A DNA stretch of 64,000 nt from Phytomonas francai (taxonomy: Eukaryota; Euglenozoa; Kinetoplastea; Trypanosomatida; Trypanosomatidae), in the NCBI GenBank assembly GCA_001766655.1, contig MJCC01000004.1, forward strand, positions 439,006 through 503,005. Reading direction: 5' to 3'. Shown piece by piece: positions 38,620-48,681 of this stretch (position 1 is its first letter; each line of letters opens with the position of its first letter). A program made the position numbers and the translations under genes. A model generated the notes under the pieces. The model worked only from the letters and a program-made list of their open reading frames with translations, was not told the DNA's origin and did not search any database.

Positions 38620-41600
38620 TCACAAGTAAGCATTGTTAAGAAGGAACCCATATCTCTCAGCCAACAAAGCAGCTGCTCGGCCACGAATAATACCATTCTG
38701 CATCGGTAGAACCGTTGTGTCCAGCACCACTGACATTTCCTGCTCTTTGCTCTCCCCATCTAACTTGTTTGTCTTGCACTTGGCGTTGCTCCAGTAAGCC
38801 ACCTCGCCGTTGTTATTCTTAAACCAAAAAGTCTCCGGTGTGTGTCGCAGCCACCAGCACAAGAGCTGGCGCAACCACACAAGAAGCAAACGCGCGCGCA
38901 CCACTCCCGCGGCATCGTCCATATCATTTACCTCGCACGTGCCTTTGGATGTGGCATCCTCCTTCTCCGACTGTTTTTTTATCTCCTCCTCACCTGAAGC
39001 CATATGCTCTACATTAGGAATACAGTCCCTAATCTCACGAGGAACCATCATGGCAACCCGCGTAAATTCCTCATGAAGTACGGGGTGTAGGATAGAGCTA
39101 CCGGATTTTCCCTGGGCACTCCCTCCACCCTGCGTGGTCGATGTCGCCAAGACGGTAGCCAAGTGCGGGAAGTGGGTGGCGACTGTGTTGACATCCTCAG
39201 ACTGAATGTTCAGCCCAGCCTTCAATGTCTTGCTGCGAGTTATGTCTTCATGGCTGACGGCTCCCTCTTTGCTTTCCTTACAACACCCGCTATTGTTGCT
39301 GCTGTTGTTCTTCCGTGTGGTCTCAACGCCTCTGTTCTTTTCTAGCCTCTTACTAAAATAGTCGAGTGCCGTGAAGGCGACCAAAAGAGTCGCCTCTATT
39401 AGCGTAGGGAGAATCGCCTTCACCTCCTGTGTCAAGGAATGGGATGTGGATTGTGTTGTAGACGTTAATTTTGTGTTTGATGGGATGTGAAGTGGGGTTG
39501 AAGTCTGCTGTAAAGAGGAAGAGCCAGGTGGTAAAGAAGAAGAAGAGCTGCAAACACCACCGGCCACGGTCTTCTGATGGAGTCCTGTATTTTTAGCATC
39601 TGATTCTGTGAGACCTGGAACAAGCGAATCCTGGAAATGAACGAGGGAGCTATCATGGTAACTAGAGTACTCTGCAGCTTCCTCATCGGTCAAGGCTTCA
39701 GCATCCGCGTTTTGGATCGTATCATGAACAATAAATAAATAAAATAGCAATTGAAAGCAAGCGATATGCATACGAATCGCATTGCCACAACCGCTCTGGG
39801 GAAGCTCGGGTTGCTCACAACTCTTCTTCAGATTGGGGTACGTGTTTTCATGTTTTCCGGTACTCGTCTCCACTGTTCTGTTGATCAATGAGAACCTTTC
39901 TTTCTGGGCTTCGCCAGCACATTCATAGGCTAGCGCTACGATCTTATCTAGAAGGATGCTCCAAACATGCAATGCAGCATATGTATGCTCCACTGCAAAG
40001 ATCATGCGCTCGGCGATAACGTCGCTGTTTAATAACGACTTCTGAGTGGATTGTATAATTCCTACCCAATTTGATGAGTTAACGGGTGTGGAATCCGCCT
40101 TCATAGACTTGGATGAGTGCGGCGATGGAGTAGCTCCAAGAGGCACAGAAAGAGATGCGCACATGGAATTCTCGTTTGTGTTCTTCATAGCGGCCACAAC
40201 TTCTGTGGGGAGTAACGTCTCTACATTGAGTAATTGCCTCCATTTTTTTTCATCCTCCTCCGAAAGAGTGACAAACACACGCCCTTCACGGACGGTCTGC
40301 CGTGAGAGCCACATAACAGATGCTGGGGGTAGCTCGCCGCCCTCCCTGGTACCTTCTTCGCCGTCAGTTTCACCCGTTGTACGGGGACTCTGCGATGATG
40401 TCGTTTTGGATCTGCTTTTCGTATCCCGAGGAAGAGATTCGAAGGCTTTCTTCAAACATGCCGGACCGGCCACGATCGCTGGTGGGGGAACCCACACATA
40501 CGCCTTTGCTCCACTTCGCTCGATTTGAAAGGGTTCCGTTCGCCACTCTAGCATATTGTCGCCCTGCAACAGCGAGTACAGGCGCCAACGGTAATACAGA
40601 ACCCGAGGATCGTTCCAAGGTGCACGCAAAAAATCAAAATGTGGATTACTGCGCTCGCGAAAAAGGAGCTCTTCTTCGAAGGTTGGACCCCCTTGGACGA
40701 CAAAATTAGCGATGAGATCGAGGAAGCTAGTGGTCGACACAGGCAGATCCGTTGGAACACGAAGGAGTGGTGCACTAGAAGAAATCGGGAAGGTAGGCGC
40801 TGAATGCACAGCAGCAGGGGCGGTCCCCACCGATGGCGTTTCCGCAGCATGTCGTGAATAATTAGCATCCCGCTCTCGTTTCAATGAATTACCAGATGTT
40901 GCCAAAATCGCACCCGTCGACGCCGGTACCCGCACCGTAGTCTTCACAACCTTTGGATCAAGCGCACTGTGTCCACTTCGTTCCTTCGGCACTGGCGTAT
41001 CAGAATCGGAGTATCGGAAGTTTTTTCGAATCTGTGATACTGACTGATTATGGGTGTAATGTGAAGCTCGTGATTGCGGTACATATCGTGACGAGGATAG
41101 TGTGGGAGGTGCGAGTATGCTGTCGTTGCCTTGTGTGGAAGTAAAAGCATCAGCGCCACGCTCCAGTGCGGAAGCGGGGTGGTAGGCCTGATCCTGGTTC
41201 ATTTCTGTTGCTGAAAGAAGCTCAACACCACCAGTTTCGCAGAAATAAGTGTCCTTCTCGGCTCCGGATCGCAACATAGAGCCAGAAGGAGCCCCCTCCT
41301 CGTGCAGTTGCCATTCATAAGTGGGGTAGGTTTTTGCCCCCTCATAGGCATAGTACTGATCATGATGGTAGAATTCGCTATCCTTCGTGTAGAAGCTAGT
41401 GCCCTGATATGAAAAGGAGTCTTGAGATTCAACGTGATGTTCCTCACTATGCCAGGGTCGTGGGGCGGGGGGGAAAGGGTGATAATAAGAAAGATGAGTG
41501 TCAGGTTGGTAACCTTGTGGCTCGTCGTGTTGCGGTAACATAGCCAGATCTCTCGTGTAAGTCGACAGTTGTGTTGGGTCGTTGTAGGCGACATATTCAT

Positions 41601-41775
41601 TGCTTGTGTGTGGGAACATCGTGGAATCAAAGCTTTGTCTGTACCCATCAGGACCATAAGCATTCTCACCGCGATCGACGGGCTCTATTATAGGCGGTAC
41701 ATTTCTGAACTCGTCGGTTTGGGGATATCGTTTAACGTGCAAAGGCTCCAATGGTACTTTTCGTTGATTATGCAT
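38620..41775 (-). CDS. U2SURP/SR140-like splicing protein with SURP domain
   Basis: 1051 residues from the Met at 41775 (MHNQRKVPLE). A SURP (SWAP) domain lies at about residues 351-402: FVVQGGPTFEEELLFRE, NPHFDFL, then YYRWRLYSLLQGD. The continuation LEWRTEPFQI and VWVPPP is the hallmark of U2SURP/SR140, the U2 snRNP-associated protein, as is a following segment LSEEDEKKWRQLL with a CID-like helical region after it (about 497 onward). U2SURP acts in the nucleus at the U2 snRNP and pre-mRNA 3'-end/branch-site recognition. No RRM is visible in the N-terminal 350 residues, which are instead Tyr/His/Ser-rich and low-complexity. The frame continues 56 codons upstream but that stretch is Phe/Ile-rich, AT-rich leader-like sequence. 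The next upstream gene but one is PRP28, another spliceosome factor. Confidence 0.82.
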   Translation of the reverse strand: MHNQRKVPLEPLHVKRYPQTDEFRNVPPIIEPVDRGENAYGPDGYRQSFDSTMFPHTSNEYVAYNDPTQLSTYTRDLAMLPQHDEPQGYQPDTHLSYYHPFPPAPRPWHSEEHHVESQDSFSYQGTSFYTKDSEFYHHDQYYAYEGAKTYPTYEWQLHEEGAPSGSMLRSGAEKDTYFCETGGVELLSATEMNQDQAYHPASALERGADAFTSTQGNDSILAPPTLSSSRYVPQSRASHYTHNQSVSQIRKNFRYSDSDTPVPKERSGHSALDPKVVKTTVRVPASTGAILATSGNSLKRERDANYSRHAAETPSVGTAPAAVHSAPTFPISSSAPLLRVPTDLPVSTTSFLDLIANFVVQGGPTFEEELLFRERSNPHFDFLRAPWNDPRVLYYRWRLYSLLQGDNMLEWRTEPFQIERSGAKAYVWVPPPAIVAGPACLKKAFESLPRDTKSRSKTTSSQSPRTTGETDGEEGTREGGELPPASVMWLSRQTVREGRVFVTLSEEDEKKWRQLLNVETLLPTEVVAAMKNTNENSMCASLSVPLGATPSPHSSKSMKADSTPVNSSNWVGIIQSTQKSLLNSDVIAERMIFAVEHTYAALHVWSILLDKIVALAYECAGEAQKERFSLINRTVETSTGKHENTYPNLKKSCEQPELPQSGCGNAIRMHIACFQLLFYLFIVHDTIQNADAEALTDEEAAEYSSYHDSSLVHFQDSLVPGLTESDAKNTGLHQKTVAGGVCSSSSSLPPGSSSLQQTSTPLHIPSNTKLTSTTQSTSHSLTQEVKAILPTLIEATLLVAFTALDYFSKRLEKNRGVETTRKNNSSNNSGCCKESKEGAVSHEDITRSKTLKAGLNIQSEDVNTVATHFPHLATVLATSTTQGGGSAQGKSGSSILHPVLHEEFTRVAMMVPREIRDCIPNVEHMASGEEEIKKQSEKEDATSKGTCEVNDMDDAAGVVRARLLLVWLRQLLCWWLRHTPETFWFKNNNGEVAYWSNAKCKTNKLDGESKEQEMSVVLDTTVLPMQNGIIRGRAAALLAERYGFLLNNAYL

Positions 41776-42262
41776 GACACACTCGAGGTAGGACAGTAAC
41801 AACAGAAAACGAAAAATGCACAAATATTTTTTAAAAGTAATAATAATAATAGCAATTGTCAACGTCTTGGGGAAAAAACACCGGCAAAATAATGCAAACA
41901 AAATAAAGTAGAGGAAGTAAATAAACCTCTGACAGCGGATCACACTTCCTTTGATTGGTTCGTAGGTTTTCCTTTTTTTTTGCGTTTGATTATATTGTTT
42001 TTTTTTTTTGAAGGAAATAGTTAACCAAGAGTGTTGTTGGGACGAAAGGAAAGGAATACTAAGATAATCTGATGGATCATCATACTCGGCGAACCCGAAG
42101 AGATCCGCTTCACAGAAGGAAATGACAATTCAAATAATGATGATAAAAAAAGAATAGTCATTAGCAAGCAAAAAGCTCATAATTAAGCTTCGCCTTAAGC
42201 CTTCATCTTGGTTCAGATCCCTTTTGGATGGGCTTCTCATTTTACTTCTTCCTTTTGATTAG
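41776..42262. other. Intergenic spacer and leader
   Basis: AT-rich spacer with several T/A homopolymers (around 41970-42010). Bases 41776-41943 are open in the frame of the downstream gene but look untranslated. No gene seen. Confidence 0.6.
41782..41815 (-). promoter_or_regulatory. Probable trans-splice acceptor tract for the U2SURP-like mRNA
   Basis: The minus strand has a T-rich pyrimidine tract and then an AG at 41783-41782, very close to the chosen ATG at 41775. If used, the AG excludes the longer N-terminus and supports the start chosen here. Confidence 0.5.
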
Positions 42263-44917
42263 CTAAAGGTTTAGAGAAAGAACATCTTTTTTATTAAAAT
42301 CCACACGTGAAAGTAGGACATTTTTCTTTTCCTTCGCTGTTAAAGCCATGTTGTGAATCTCCTCCAGCGCATCTCGCGGCGTATCACATAAAAGGAGCGT
42401 TGATGTTAAACTCAGCGGCGCAAACACCTCGCGAAGTGACACTTCATGTGCTTTTGATGTAAAGAAAGAGCGCAGCGCACGCACGTCTTTATCGAGTTGC
42501 AAAGCACCAAAACTATTGAACTCCTTCCGAGATAAAACGAATCGTATGAAGTTCACAGTATGTGCCGTAACCAGCGCAAGGAGGGAATCGAACAAAACAG
42601 GGTCGAGATGTTCCGCGACATAGTCAAGCATAGAGGCCCAATCCTCCAAGCACGCCTGCACCCATGGATCCTTCAGTTCATAATGGTAAAACGTCGTCTC
42701 GGATGTCTTGTACGACTGTGCAATAAACCGCTCGATGTGCGTGGGCGCCATCACCGCCTGCCAACACACCTGGGCGCTCTTCTCAAGCCAGTCCTTTCGA
42801 ATACAACTATCATTCAGTTCGTTTGCGATAATATCGATATCCTCCGCGAGTTCGTTGAAGCGCAAGATGTCAGAGGCGTTGAAGCCACACGCCGTGCCGC
42901 TGCCGGGGCTGTTTGTGAGCAGCCGGAGCTCCTGGGCCATCTTGCTGCAGTACTCCGCCGTCTGATGGGCCGCGCTGATCCATTTGAGCGTGCTGGGCGG
43001 AGGTGGTGATAATGCCGGAATAGAGGAGAGCTGAAGATCGGCCATGTTCGCGGACATGGGTAGCATCACGAGTGCCTTGAGCTGGGGTTTGGGCAAGACG
43101 GCATGGCGCTTAATTTCGGGGAGCAAACGGCTCTGAATAATCCCCTTTGCAGACATCACCACAGCGGACACGATCTGGGTTGAATTAGTGTTAAGCGAGC
43201 GATGCATTGCAATGCGCAAGAAGAAAAAGACGTCATCTATGAGAGAAATTTTGCCACCATGAATAAAATAAAAGTCTTCTCTGTTCCGTCGCTTGGCTTG
43301 CGGGTCATGGTGGTCGCCGAAGCGTGCAGCCGAGTTATAGATACTTGACAAACCAGCCATGATGAAAGTGGGGGACCCGTAAATCTTATAATTCGTTCCA
43401 GCATCCCCACCCGAACTACCGCTAATACAATTTGAAGAAGGGTCACTCCTAACCTTCCTGACAACTTCCTTCATGCCTGACGCTTGTAGCTGGATCGCCT
43501 GATCAAAGGCGAGATTGAAGTAGAACATCTGGAGAGGCACATAGAGAGAGAGGATGTCATGCATGGTGTTAAGCAATGCATTATCCTTTACCCCCATGAG
43601 ACTGCACATCGCTGTCGATGACAGCCTGGTGTCCTTGTTAACCTTCTTCTTCTCTACAATGTTAATATCATTCCATTTTCCTTCCATAAACGACATGTAG
43701 ATTTGACAGCAGGATACCAAATGACTGGTTTCCTCCAGCACCTGATCAACCTGACGCGCATCCGACGAGATTCCGACATGGTTTGCGCTGGCTTTCCTTT
43801 CCAAGCTTCTAAGATCACCTACCTCTCTATCTTCTTCACTGGCGCCGCTACTTGTGGAATCATCCCTTACTCCTTCATAATTCACGTATTTCTCCTCACG
43901 AGATCGCAAAGGGGCTGAGGATGAACTATCTGTCGTGTGCTCCATCATCGACAAGATGTGTCTACGCCGCTCCACAAAGTCCTGCATGACCGGTACGCAC
44001 TGTGTTGTGGATCGGTTATGCAACTCAGTGAGTAATAAAATAGGACCCTCTTCGCCAAAAGTCTCACGAGTAAATTTTTCTTCAGTCTCAAAGGTCGCGG
44101 CGATGGTATCCAAAACCTGAGAGACCAATGCGAGATGGCTTAGGGCCGGCTCCGTTGGGTCATCCATTTTTTTTAACTCACGATCAACCATTTCCTTAAG
44201 AGAATTAATAGTATGATCACAGATCCATTTGCAGTAAAATTTTAGACCCTCATTCGGGAAATTGAGCTTCTTAAGATGACAAACACACTCCATGATCTTG
44301 GGTTTGTTGTTTGACTGTGCTGCTTCTTCGATACAGAGGAGAAGTTTTTCACGAGTCTTCTCACGAGCGTCTTGAATAAGCGGACTAAACGTTAAGCTCC
44401 TATGGACGCCATACCCAGCATCATTTTTACCTATTCTCTCCTTCTCAATCTCTCCATCCCCATTTACATTTGTGCCTGCATGGTAACTATGAAGCAAGAG
44501 ACCACGAGCCTCTTCATACGAACTGATCAGTTTTACGATAGTGTCGAAAACTTCACTCTCCAGGGCCTTTGGAACTAACTCACAATTGCGGTTCATTTGC
44601 ATAATCAATTCTGAAACACGCTTAGCTTCCCCCACTCGTGATAAAAGCCTGTCCAGATGCTTCACGACAAACGAACTACGACCTGCATATTTGGCGCTGC
44701 TCTCCACGCTGCGGGCGAGAGAAACGCTGTGTTGAACACAAAATGGGAGCTTCTGATAGCGGACCTCGTTGATTTCGCGCAGACTAAGCTCGAGGTCTTC
44801 GCGCCCTTGAACAAAAGAGGTGACTTCGCGCAGAAGGCTATCACGAAGCTCAGTATGCTTCGAAATTCGCTGGAGAAGACGCTCAACATGCCCCTCTAAA
44901 TTTTCAACACGATTCAT
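42263..44917 (-). CDS. COG4: Conserved oligomeric Golgi complex subunit 4
   Basis: 884 residues, close to the family's usual length of roughly 750-860. COG4 is part of the eight-subunit COG tether that captures retrograde vesicles at the Golgi and binds SNAREs and Sly1. The N-terminal 60 residues are helical and charged (coiled coil). The central DDVFFFLRIAMHRSLNT segment, about residue 560, corresponds to the conserved COG4 motif DDVFY-(I/V)-KK-C. The C-terminal part is the clearest: FNSFGALQLDKDVRAL near residues 800-820, followed by LREVFAPLSLTSTLL and the terminal VDFNKKDVLSL, matching the COG4 C-terminal domain pattern FDKE-R-L and its closing Arg-Ile-Asp-Phe motif. No membrane segment, as expected for a peripheral complex. 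Confidence 0.88.
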   Translation of the reverse strand: MNRVENLEGHVERLLQRISKHTELRDSLLREVTSFVQGREDLELSLREINEVRYQKLPFCVQHSVSLARSVESSAKYAGRSSFVVKHLDRLLSRVGEAKRVSELIMQMNRNCELVPKALESEVFDTIVKLISSYEEARGLLLHSYHAGTNVNGDGEIEKERIGKNDAGYGVHRSLTFSPLIQDAREKTREKLLLCIEEAAQSNNKPKIMECVCHLKKLNFPNEGLKFYCKWICDHTINSLKEMVDRELKKMDDPTEPALSHLALVSQVLDTIAATFETEEKFTRETFGEEGPILLLTELHNRSTTQCVPVMQDFVERRRHILSMMEHTTDSSSSAPLRSREEKYVNYEGVRDDSTSSGASEEDREVGDLRSLERKASANHVGISSDARQVDQVLEETSHLVSCCQIYMSFMEGKWNDINIVEKKKVNKDTRLSSTAMCSLMGVKDNALLNTMHDILSLYVPLQMFYFNLAFDQAIQLQASGMKEVVRKVRSDPSSNCISGSSGGDAGTNYKIYGSPTFIMAGLSSIYNSAARFGDHHDPQAKRRNREDFYFIHGGKISLIDDVFFFLRIAMHRSLNTNSTQIVSAVVMSAKGIIQSRLLPEIKRHAVLPKPQLKALVMLPMSANMADLQLSSIPALSPPPPSTLKWISAAHQTAEYCSKMAQELRLLTNSPGSGTACGFNASDILRFNELAEDIDIIANELNDSCIRKDWLEKSAQVCWQAVMAPTHIERFIAQSYKTSETTFYHYELKDPWVQACLEDWASMLDYVAEHLDPVLFDSLLALVTAHTVNFIRFVLSRKEFNSFGALQLDKDVRALRSFFTSKAHEVSLREVFAPLSLTSTLLLCDTPRDALEEIHNMALTAKEKKNVLLSRVDFNKKDVLSLNL

Positions 44918-45336
44918 TCCCTTGTGTATGTACGTGTTGTTCTCCTATATCCTTATTTTCTAAAATGAACAATATTGGTCTAATAATAATCCCCCTCTTC
45001 CCTTGATCTTCTAGTACAAGGACACACATTAGCAATAAAACAGTTGTCAGGAAATGAAATTGATCAAGCCGAGGAGTTCAACCAATGGAAAGATGAAAAG
45101 AGAAATAATAGTAGTTTAAAGAACATACTTCAGCTCTCACGATTTCACAGAGAAACACACGAAAGTAAAACATTTTTGCCACCATCCACCCACCTCATTA
45201 TCCTGCCAATAATTAACATGCATTTCCAATGAAGCTTGTGTTGGCCTTCAATTTCCGTCCTGATTACGCAAATGATATCACTTGGAGTGTATTTCCATTC
45301 TTGCGCAGCCTTTTTATATGTATAGATTGTCATTAT
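44918..45336. other. Intergenic spacer
   Basis: About 420 bases between PRP28 stop and COG4 start. The minus strand shows a T/C-rich tract near 45106-45084 that could serve as an acceptor. No gene. Confidence 0.6.
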
Positions 45337-48297
45337 TTATTGAGTAATAGTGCCATACCTTCCTTTTTGTGTAGACAATTCATGCATAATCAATGCCAAC
45401 GCAGGTGGTAAATCAATTTTGCTATATGTTTGTTGCAGCAAAGCCCGCACGGCTTCACTTCTTGAGTAACCGTTTCCCTCAATACATTGGATAAGAAATT
45501 TCCAAAGCGGCCCCAAAAGGCTCTCATCACTGTAAAGAGAGGGATATTCCCTACTTTCTGCACCTTCTAACGTTGTAGAGGTGACTTCCTCCCCTCGAAA
45601 ATGCTTTTGAGGACGTCTGGGACCATCACTAGAGCGACTACTCTCCCTATCTGAATCATCATCATTCTCTACATCGTTTAGGACGCCATCATCCTCACTG
45701 CTGCCAAAGGCTGTATTGATGTAACTGTCGCCATGGTGATGCGTGAGTTCGAACCGGTCGCGATCGCGCTGCTTGACAGCATCGGTGGTTCCTGGTGGGT
45801 ATATTTGCCGTGATAGTTCATCACCCCGCCTGCCCCCCGACGGGCCTTGTGTGTGGAAGCCAGAGCCATTTGCGGCCGCCCTGGCCACAATCGCCGATGC
45901 AGCCTTTTGGACCCGCGCCAACGGTAAGGAGACGAAACTCAGAGCAATGCCCGTCGCCCCGGCCCGCCCTGTTCGCCCGATGCGGTGGATGTACTTCACG
46001 AAAGCCTCGTCTGGCGTCTCTTGGGAGCCTCTCTGCGTGCCGCCCGGTGGCGCCTTCTCAGACGGCCACGGCAGGTCGTAGTTAATTACCAGCGCCACGC
46101 CGGGCACGTCGAGGCCGCGGGATAGTAAATCGGTCGTAATCAGCACCTTCCGCTCCTGTCGGTGGAAAAGCCCCGTCAGGCGGCGACGCTCGCTCTGCGA
46201 AAGCTCCGAGTGCACGACCGCGGTCGACGTGAGATTCTCCAGCTTCAACGACGACAACAAGGCTGAAGCCAGCGTCTCCTCGGCAGCGATGGAACGCTGC
46301 TGAGCGGCGTGCAGGCTTAGCCCTGTATCCTCCTGAAACACCAGCCCCCGCGGCGGCGCGTCCACGCTGGGGACATCCATGAGACCCTTCCCTGTGGGCG
46401 GGAGCCCGCGCTCATTGAGGATCTGCGCGAGGTGCCCGGCCTCACGCCGGAGCTCGTCTTGCAGGGCATCGCACACGCGCTTCTCTCCTGCGAATATAAT
46501 GATAGGCCCAGAGGCGTGAACAAGCCACGTAACCAAGCGGTTAAACTTTAAGGGATAGATAAGAGGATCTAATCGACGCAGCACAGCTTCGTTTGCGAGA
46601 TCCTTTGGGTTTTTAAGAACGGAGACACGCGAGGAAACCTTCTTTTTGGCGTGCACCTCGGGTTTGGAATTGTCAATCAAAGGAATCAATTCGAAATTCT
46701 GACGAATTGATGCGCACCGATGTAGGGTACGTACAACAAAGAACCCCTTGGGGGAGAGGTACCTCCGTGCAATCTCCTCACACGCTCGACTCATGGTGGC
46801 TGTGAAAAGAAGGGTTTGTCGCGGCTTCGGGCATCGCTCAAGGACAGCAATGAGCGTATCCTGCTGCCGTTCGTCGATCATGCGGTCGGCCTCGTCCACG
46901 ACGACAAACTGTGTGTTTGCTAAGGATAAAAAACGGTCCTCCAAGAGGGCGGCAAGCTGGCCAATGGTTCCAACCACAATGTGGGCACCCCTTGAAAGCT
47001 TCTCAAATTGCTCCTCAGCTTTCTCGCCACCGACAACTTTAACGACACGTATTTCACTGAGCATGTTGTGCTCCCTGCGATAGGCCACACGGCTAGCGTC
47101 ATTGGGCAAATCAGACAACTCATGTTCCTCCCATTCATGAATGAGACTCTTTCCTTCGGAATCGTTACCCGGGTTTGAACTTTTACCACCCAAATTGGCC
47201 ACCTTTATCGCAAATCTCACCTTAGACACGTCAGGATTGAGGAGCGTGAGAGCCTCCCGCACAACCTGTTCAGCAAGCTCACGGGTTGGTACCATTATCA
47301 ATGCCATTGGCCCCAGAGCTATCAGCTCATGATTCCCAAGCAGTTTAGGGCGTCGAGAGCAGATATCAACCAGCGCAGGAATCAGATAGGAAAGTGTCTT
47401 ACCACTACCCGTTTCGGCGACACCGATGATATCGATTTTATTCAAGACCTCAGGATTTGGAGGCCCGCGGCTGTCGGCTTGCCGTGCAGAAACAATGGCA
47501 GAAGGAAGCTCAACCATTGCTAGCGGAATGCACTGGGCCTGGATTGCAGTCGGTAGGTCATAAAAAGAAGCCACACAACATCCCAACGCAAAAGGGAGCC
47601 TGACTTCATCCCAGCACCGAATAGGATTTACGGTATCAACTGTGTATACAGCACGGGTAGCAGATGCTGCCGAACCTTGGGAGGAGCTCCCCTCTCGCTC
47701 CGACGGATGCCGCACATTTACAGGCGTAATATCAATCCCTAGCTGTTCACGGAAAATAGTCCAACTAGACGGGGTCATTTCAGAGAGGCCGCGGCGCGTC
47801 CAGTGTTTGGCCATCCCTCTTCCCGATGGAACGGAATTTAAAAAGGAGTGAGAGACTGGTGCAGCCTCGCTCAAAGCAGACAAATTACTGTTTTTACTAC
47901 TAGAACTTGCGGAACGCTTACTTTTCAATGCTGCGAAGCGCCTTAGTAATGGGTCTTTAGGAGCCAAGCCTCGCTTTAAAAGCTGTCGTTCCAGCAGTGA
48001 TGGACGAGGGCCAGACAGATCGTCACCTTGTTGAGGATCTATATCTTGGACGGCAGACACACTCGGAATAACATTACCTGGGCTTATCGTATGAATGTTT
48101 GTTTTCGTGTTTTCAGCTTCTTTGCTCTGATATTGAAGTTGAATAAGAGACTGAAGTATCGGAGAAGGCGCGGCCGATGGGTGTTGGCGAAGCTCTGGCG
48201 ACACCCTAGCCAGCACCTGCTGGGAAACATTTTGAAAAGCTGTATCTAAGTTCTCACTTTTACTAACATCATTACAAATAAAATATTTAAGTTTCAT
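45337..48297 (-). CDS. PRP28: PRP28/DDX23-type DEAD-box RNA helicase
   Basis: 986 residues. A complete DEAD-box core is present: the Q-motif region with PTAIQAQCIP near 249, AETGSGKT at 294-301, PTRELA at 337-342, the motif Ib equivalent GTIGQL, DEAD at 468-471 within DEADRMID, TAT at 499-501, and HRIGRTGRAG at 771-780. Assignment to PRP28 rests on the sequence before the core: KHWTRRGLSEMT-x-WTIFREQLGI followed by NPIRCWDE, which matches the KHW...WRIF...NPIRSW block peculiar to this subfamily. PRP28 unwinds U1 from the 5' splice site to let U6 bind. It is longer than human DDX23's core because of inserts at about 375-412 and 615-690 and a polar C-terminal extension. Motif III has Thr in place of the common Ser. 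Confidence 0.88.
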   Translation of the reverse strand: MKLKYFICNDVSKSENLDTAFQNVSQQVLARVSPELRQHPSAAPSPILQSLIQLQYQSKEAENTKTNIHTISPGNVIPSVSAVQDIDPQQGDDLSGPRPSLLERQLLKRGLAPKDPLLRRFAALKSKRSASSSSKNSNLSALSEAAPVSHSFLNSVPSGRGMAKHWTRRGLSEMTPSSWTIFREQLGIDITPVNVRHPSEREGSSSQGSAASATRAVYTVDTVNPIRCWDEVRLPFALGCCVASFYDLPTAIQAQCIPLAMVELPSAIVSARQADSRGPPNPEVLNKIDIIGVAETGSGKTLSYLIPALVDICSRRPKLLGNHELIALGPMALIMVPTRELAEQVVREALTLLNPDVSKVRFAIKVANLGGKSSNPGNDSEGKSLIHEWEEHELSDLPNDASRVAYRREHNMLSEIRVVKVVGGEKAEEQFEKLSRGAHIVVGTIGQLAALLEDRFLSLANTQFVVVDEADRMIDERQQDTLIAVLERCPKPRQTLLFTATMSRACEEIARRYLSPKGFFVVRTLHRCASIRQNFELIPLIDNSKPEVHAKKKVSSRVSVLKNPKDLANEAVLRRLDPLIYPLKFNRLVTWLVHASGPIIIFAGEKRVCDALQDELRREAGHLAQILNERGLPPTGKGLMDVPSVDAPPRGLVFQEDTGLSLHAAQQRSIAAEETLASALLSSLKLENLTSTAVVHSELSQSERRRLTGLFHRQERKVLITTDLLSRGLDVPGVALVINYDLPWPSEKAPPGGTQRGSQETPDEAFVKYIHRIGRTGRAGATGIALSFVSLPLARVQKAASAIVARAAANGSGFHTQGPSGGRRGDELSRQIYPPGTTDAVKQRDRDRFELTHHHGDSYINTAFGSSEDDGVLNDVENDDDSDRESSRSSDGPRRPQKHFRGEEVTSTTLEGAESREYPSLYSDESLLGPLWKFLIQCIEGNGYSRSEAVRALLQQTYSKIDLPPALALIMHELSTQKGRYGTITQ

Positions 48298-48650
48298 CGC
48301 ACGTAGAGTGGATGTTTTTCGCTAATCTAATTAAAAGGAATCCAAAAAGGTAGAAAATAAGAGTTAGTACAATTGCTAAATTTCAACCCGAAGATGCTAC
48401 CCATGGGTAGAAGAGCGTAAGATGAAAGAATAAAAATAGCAGAATCTTTATTGCGAATATCAAACGCATTTTGGGGTATAACAAACGATATTATGGGTAC
48501 TCACAAAATTCCAAAAAAGCTCAGAGTGAGTAGAACAAACATAGATCTTCGAACAGCAAGTGTATTTCTTAAAGATATTATAATCGTAAGTAAGTACACC
48601 GTATTTGAACGAAAAATGAAATACTCTTTCCGTCTTTCTTCCTTTCATTC

Positions 48651-48681
48651 TTTTTTTTTTTTTTTGGGGGGGGGGGGGGGG
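48651..48681. repeat. T15 directly joined to G16
   Basis: Fifteen T followed immediately by sixteen G, read directly. On the minus strand this is C16-A15. Run lengths may not be exact. Confidence 0.8.

Noticed and set aside
41776..41943. Apparent signal peptide or membrane helix at the start of the U2SURP-like protein
   Set aside because: It is low-complexity AT-rich DNA in the spacer, and a likely splice acceptor lies downstream of it, at 41782.
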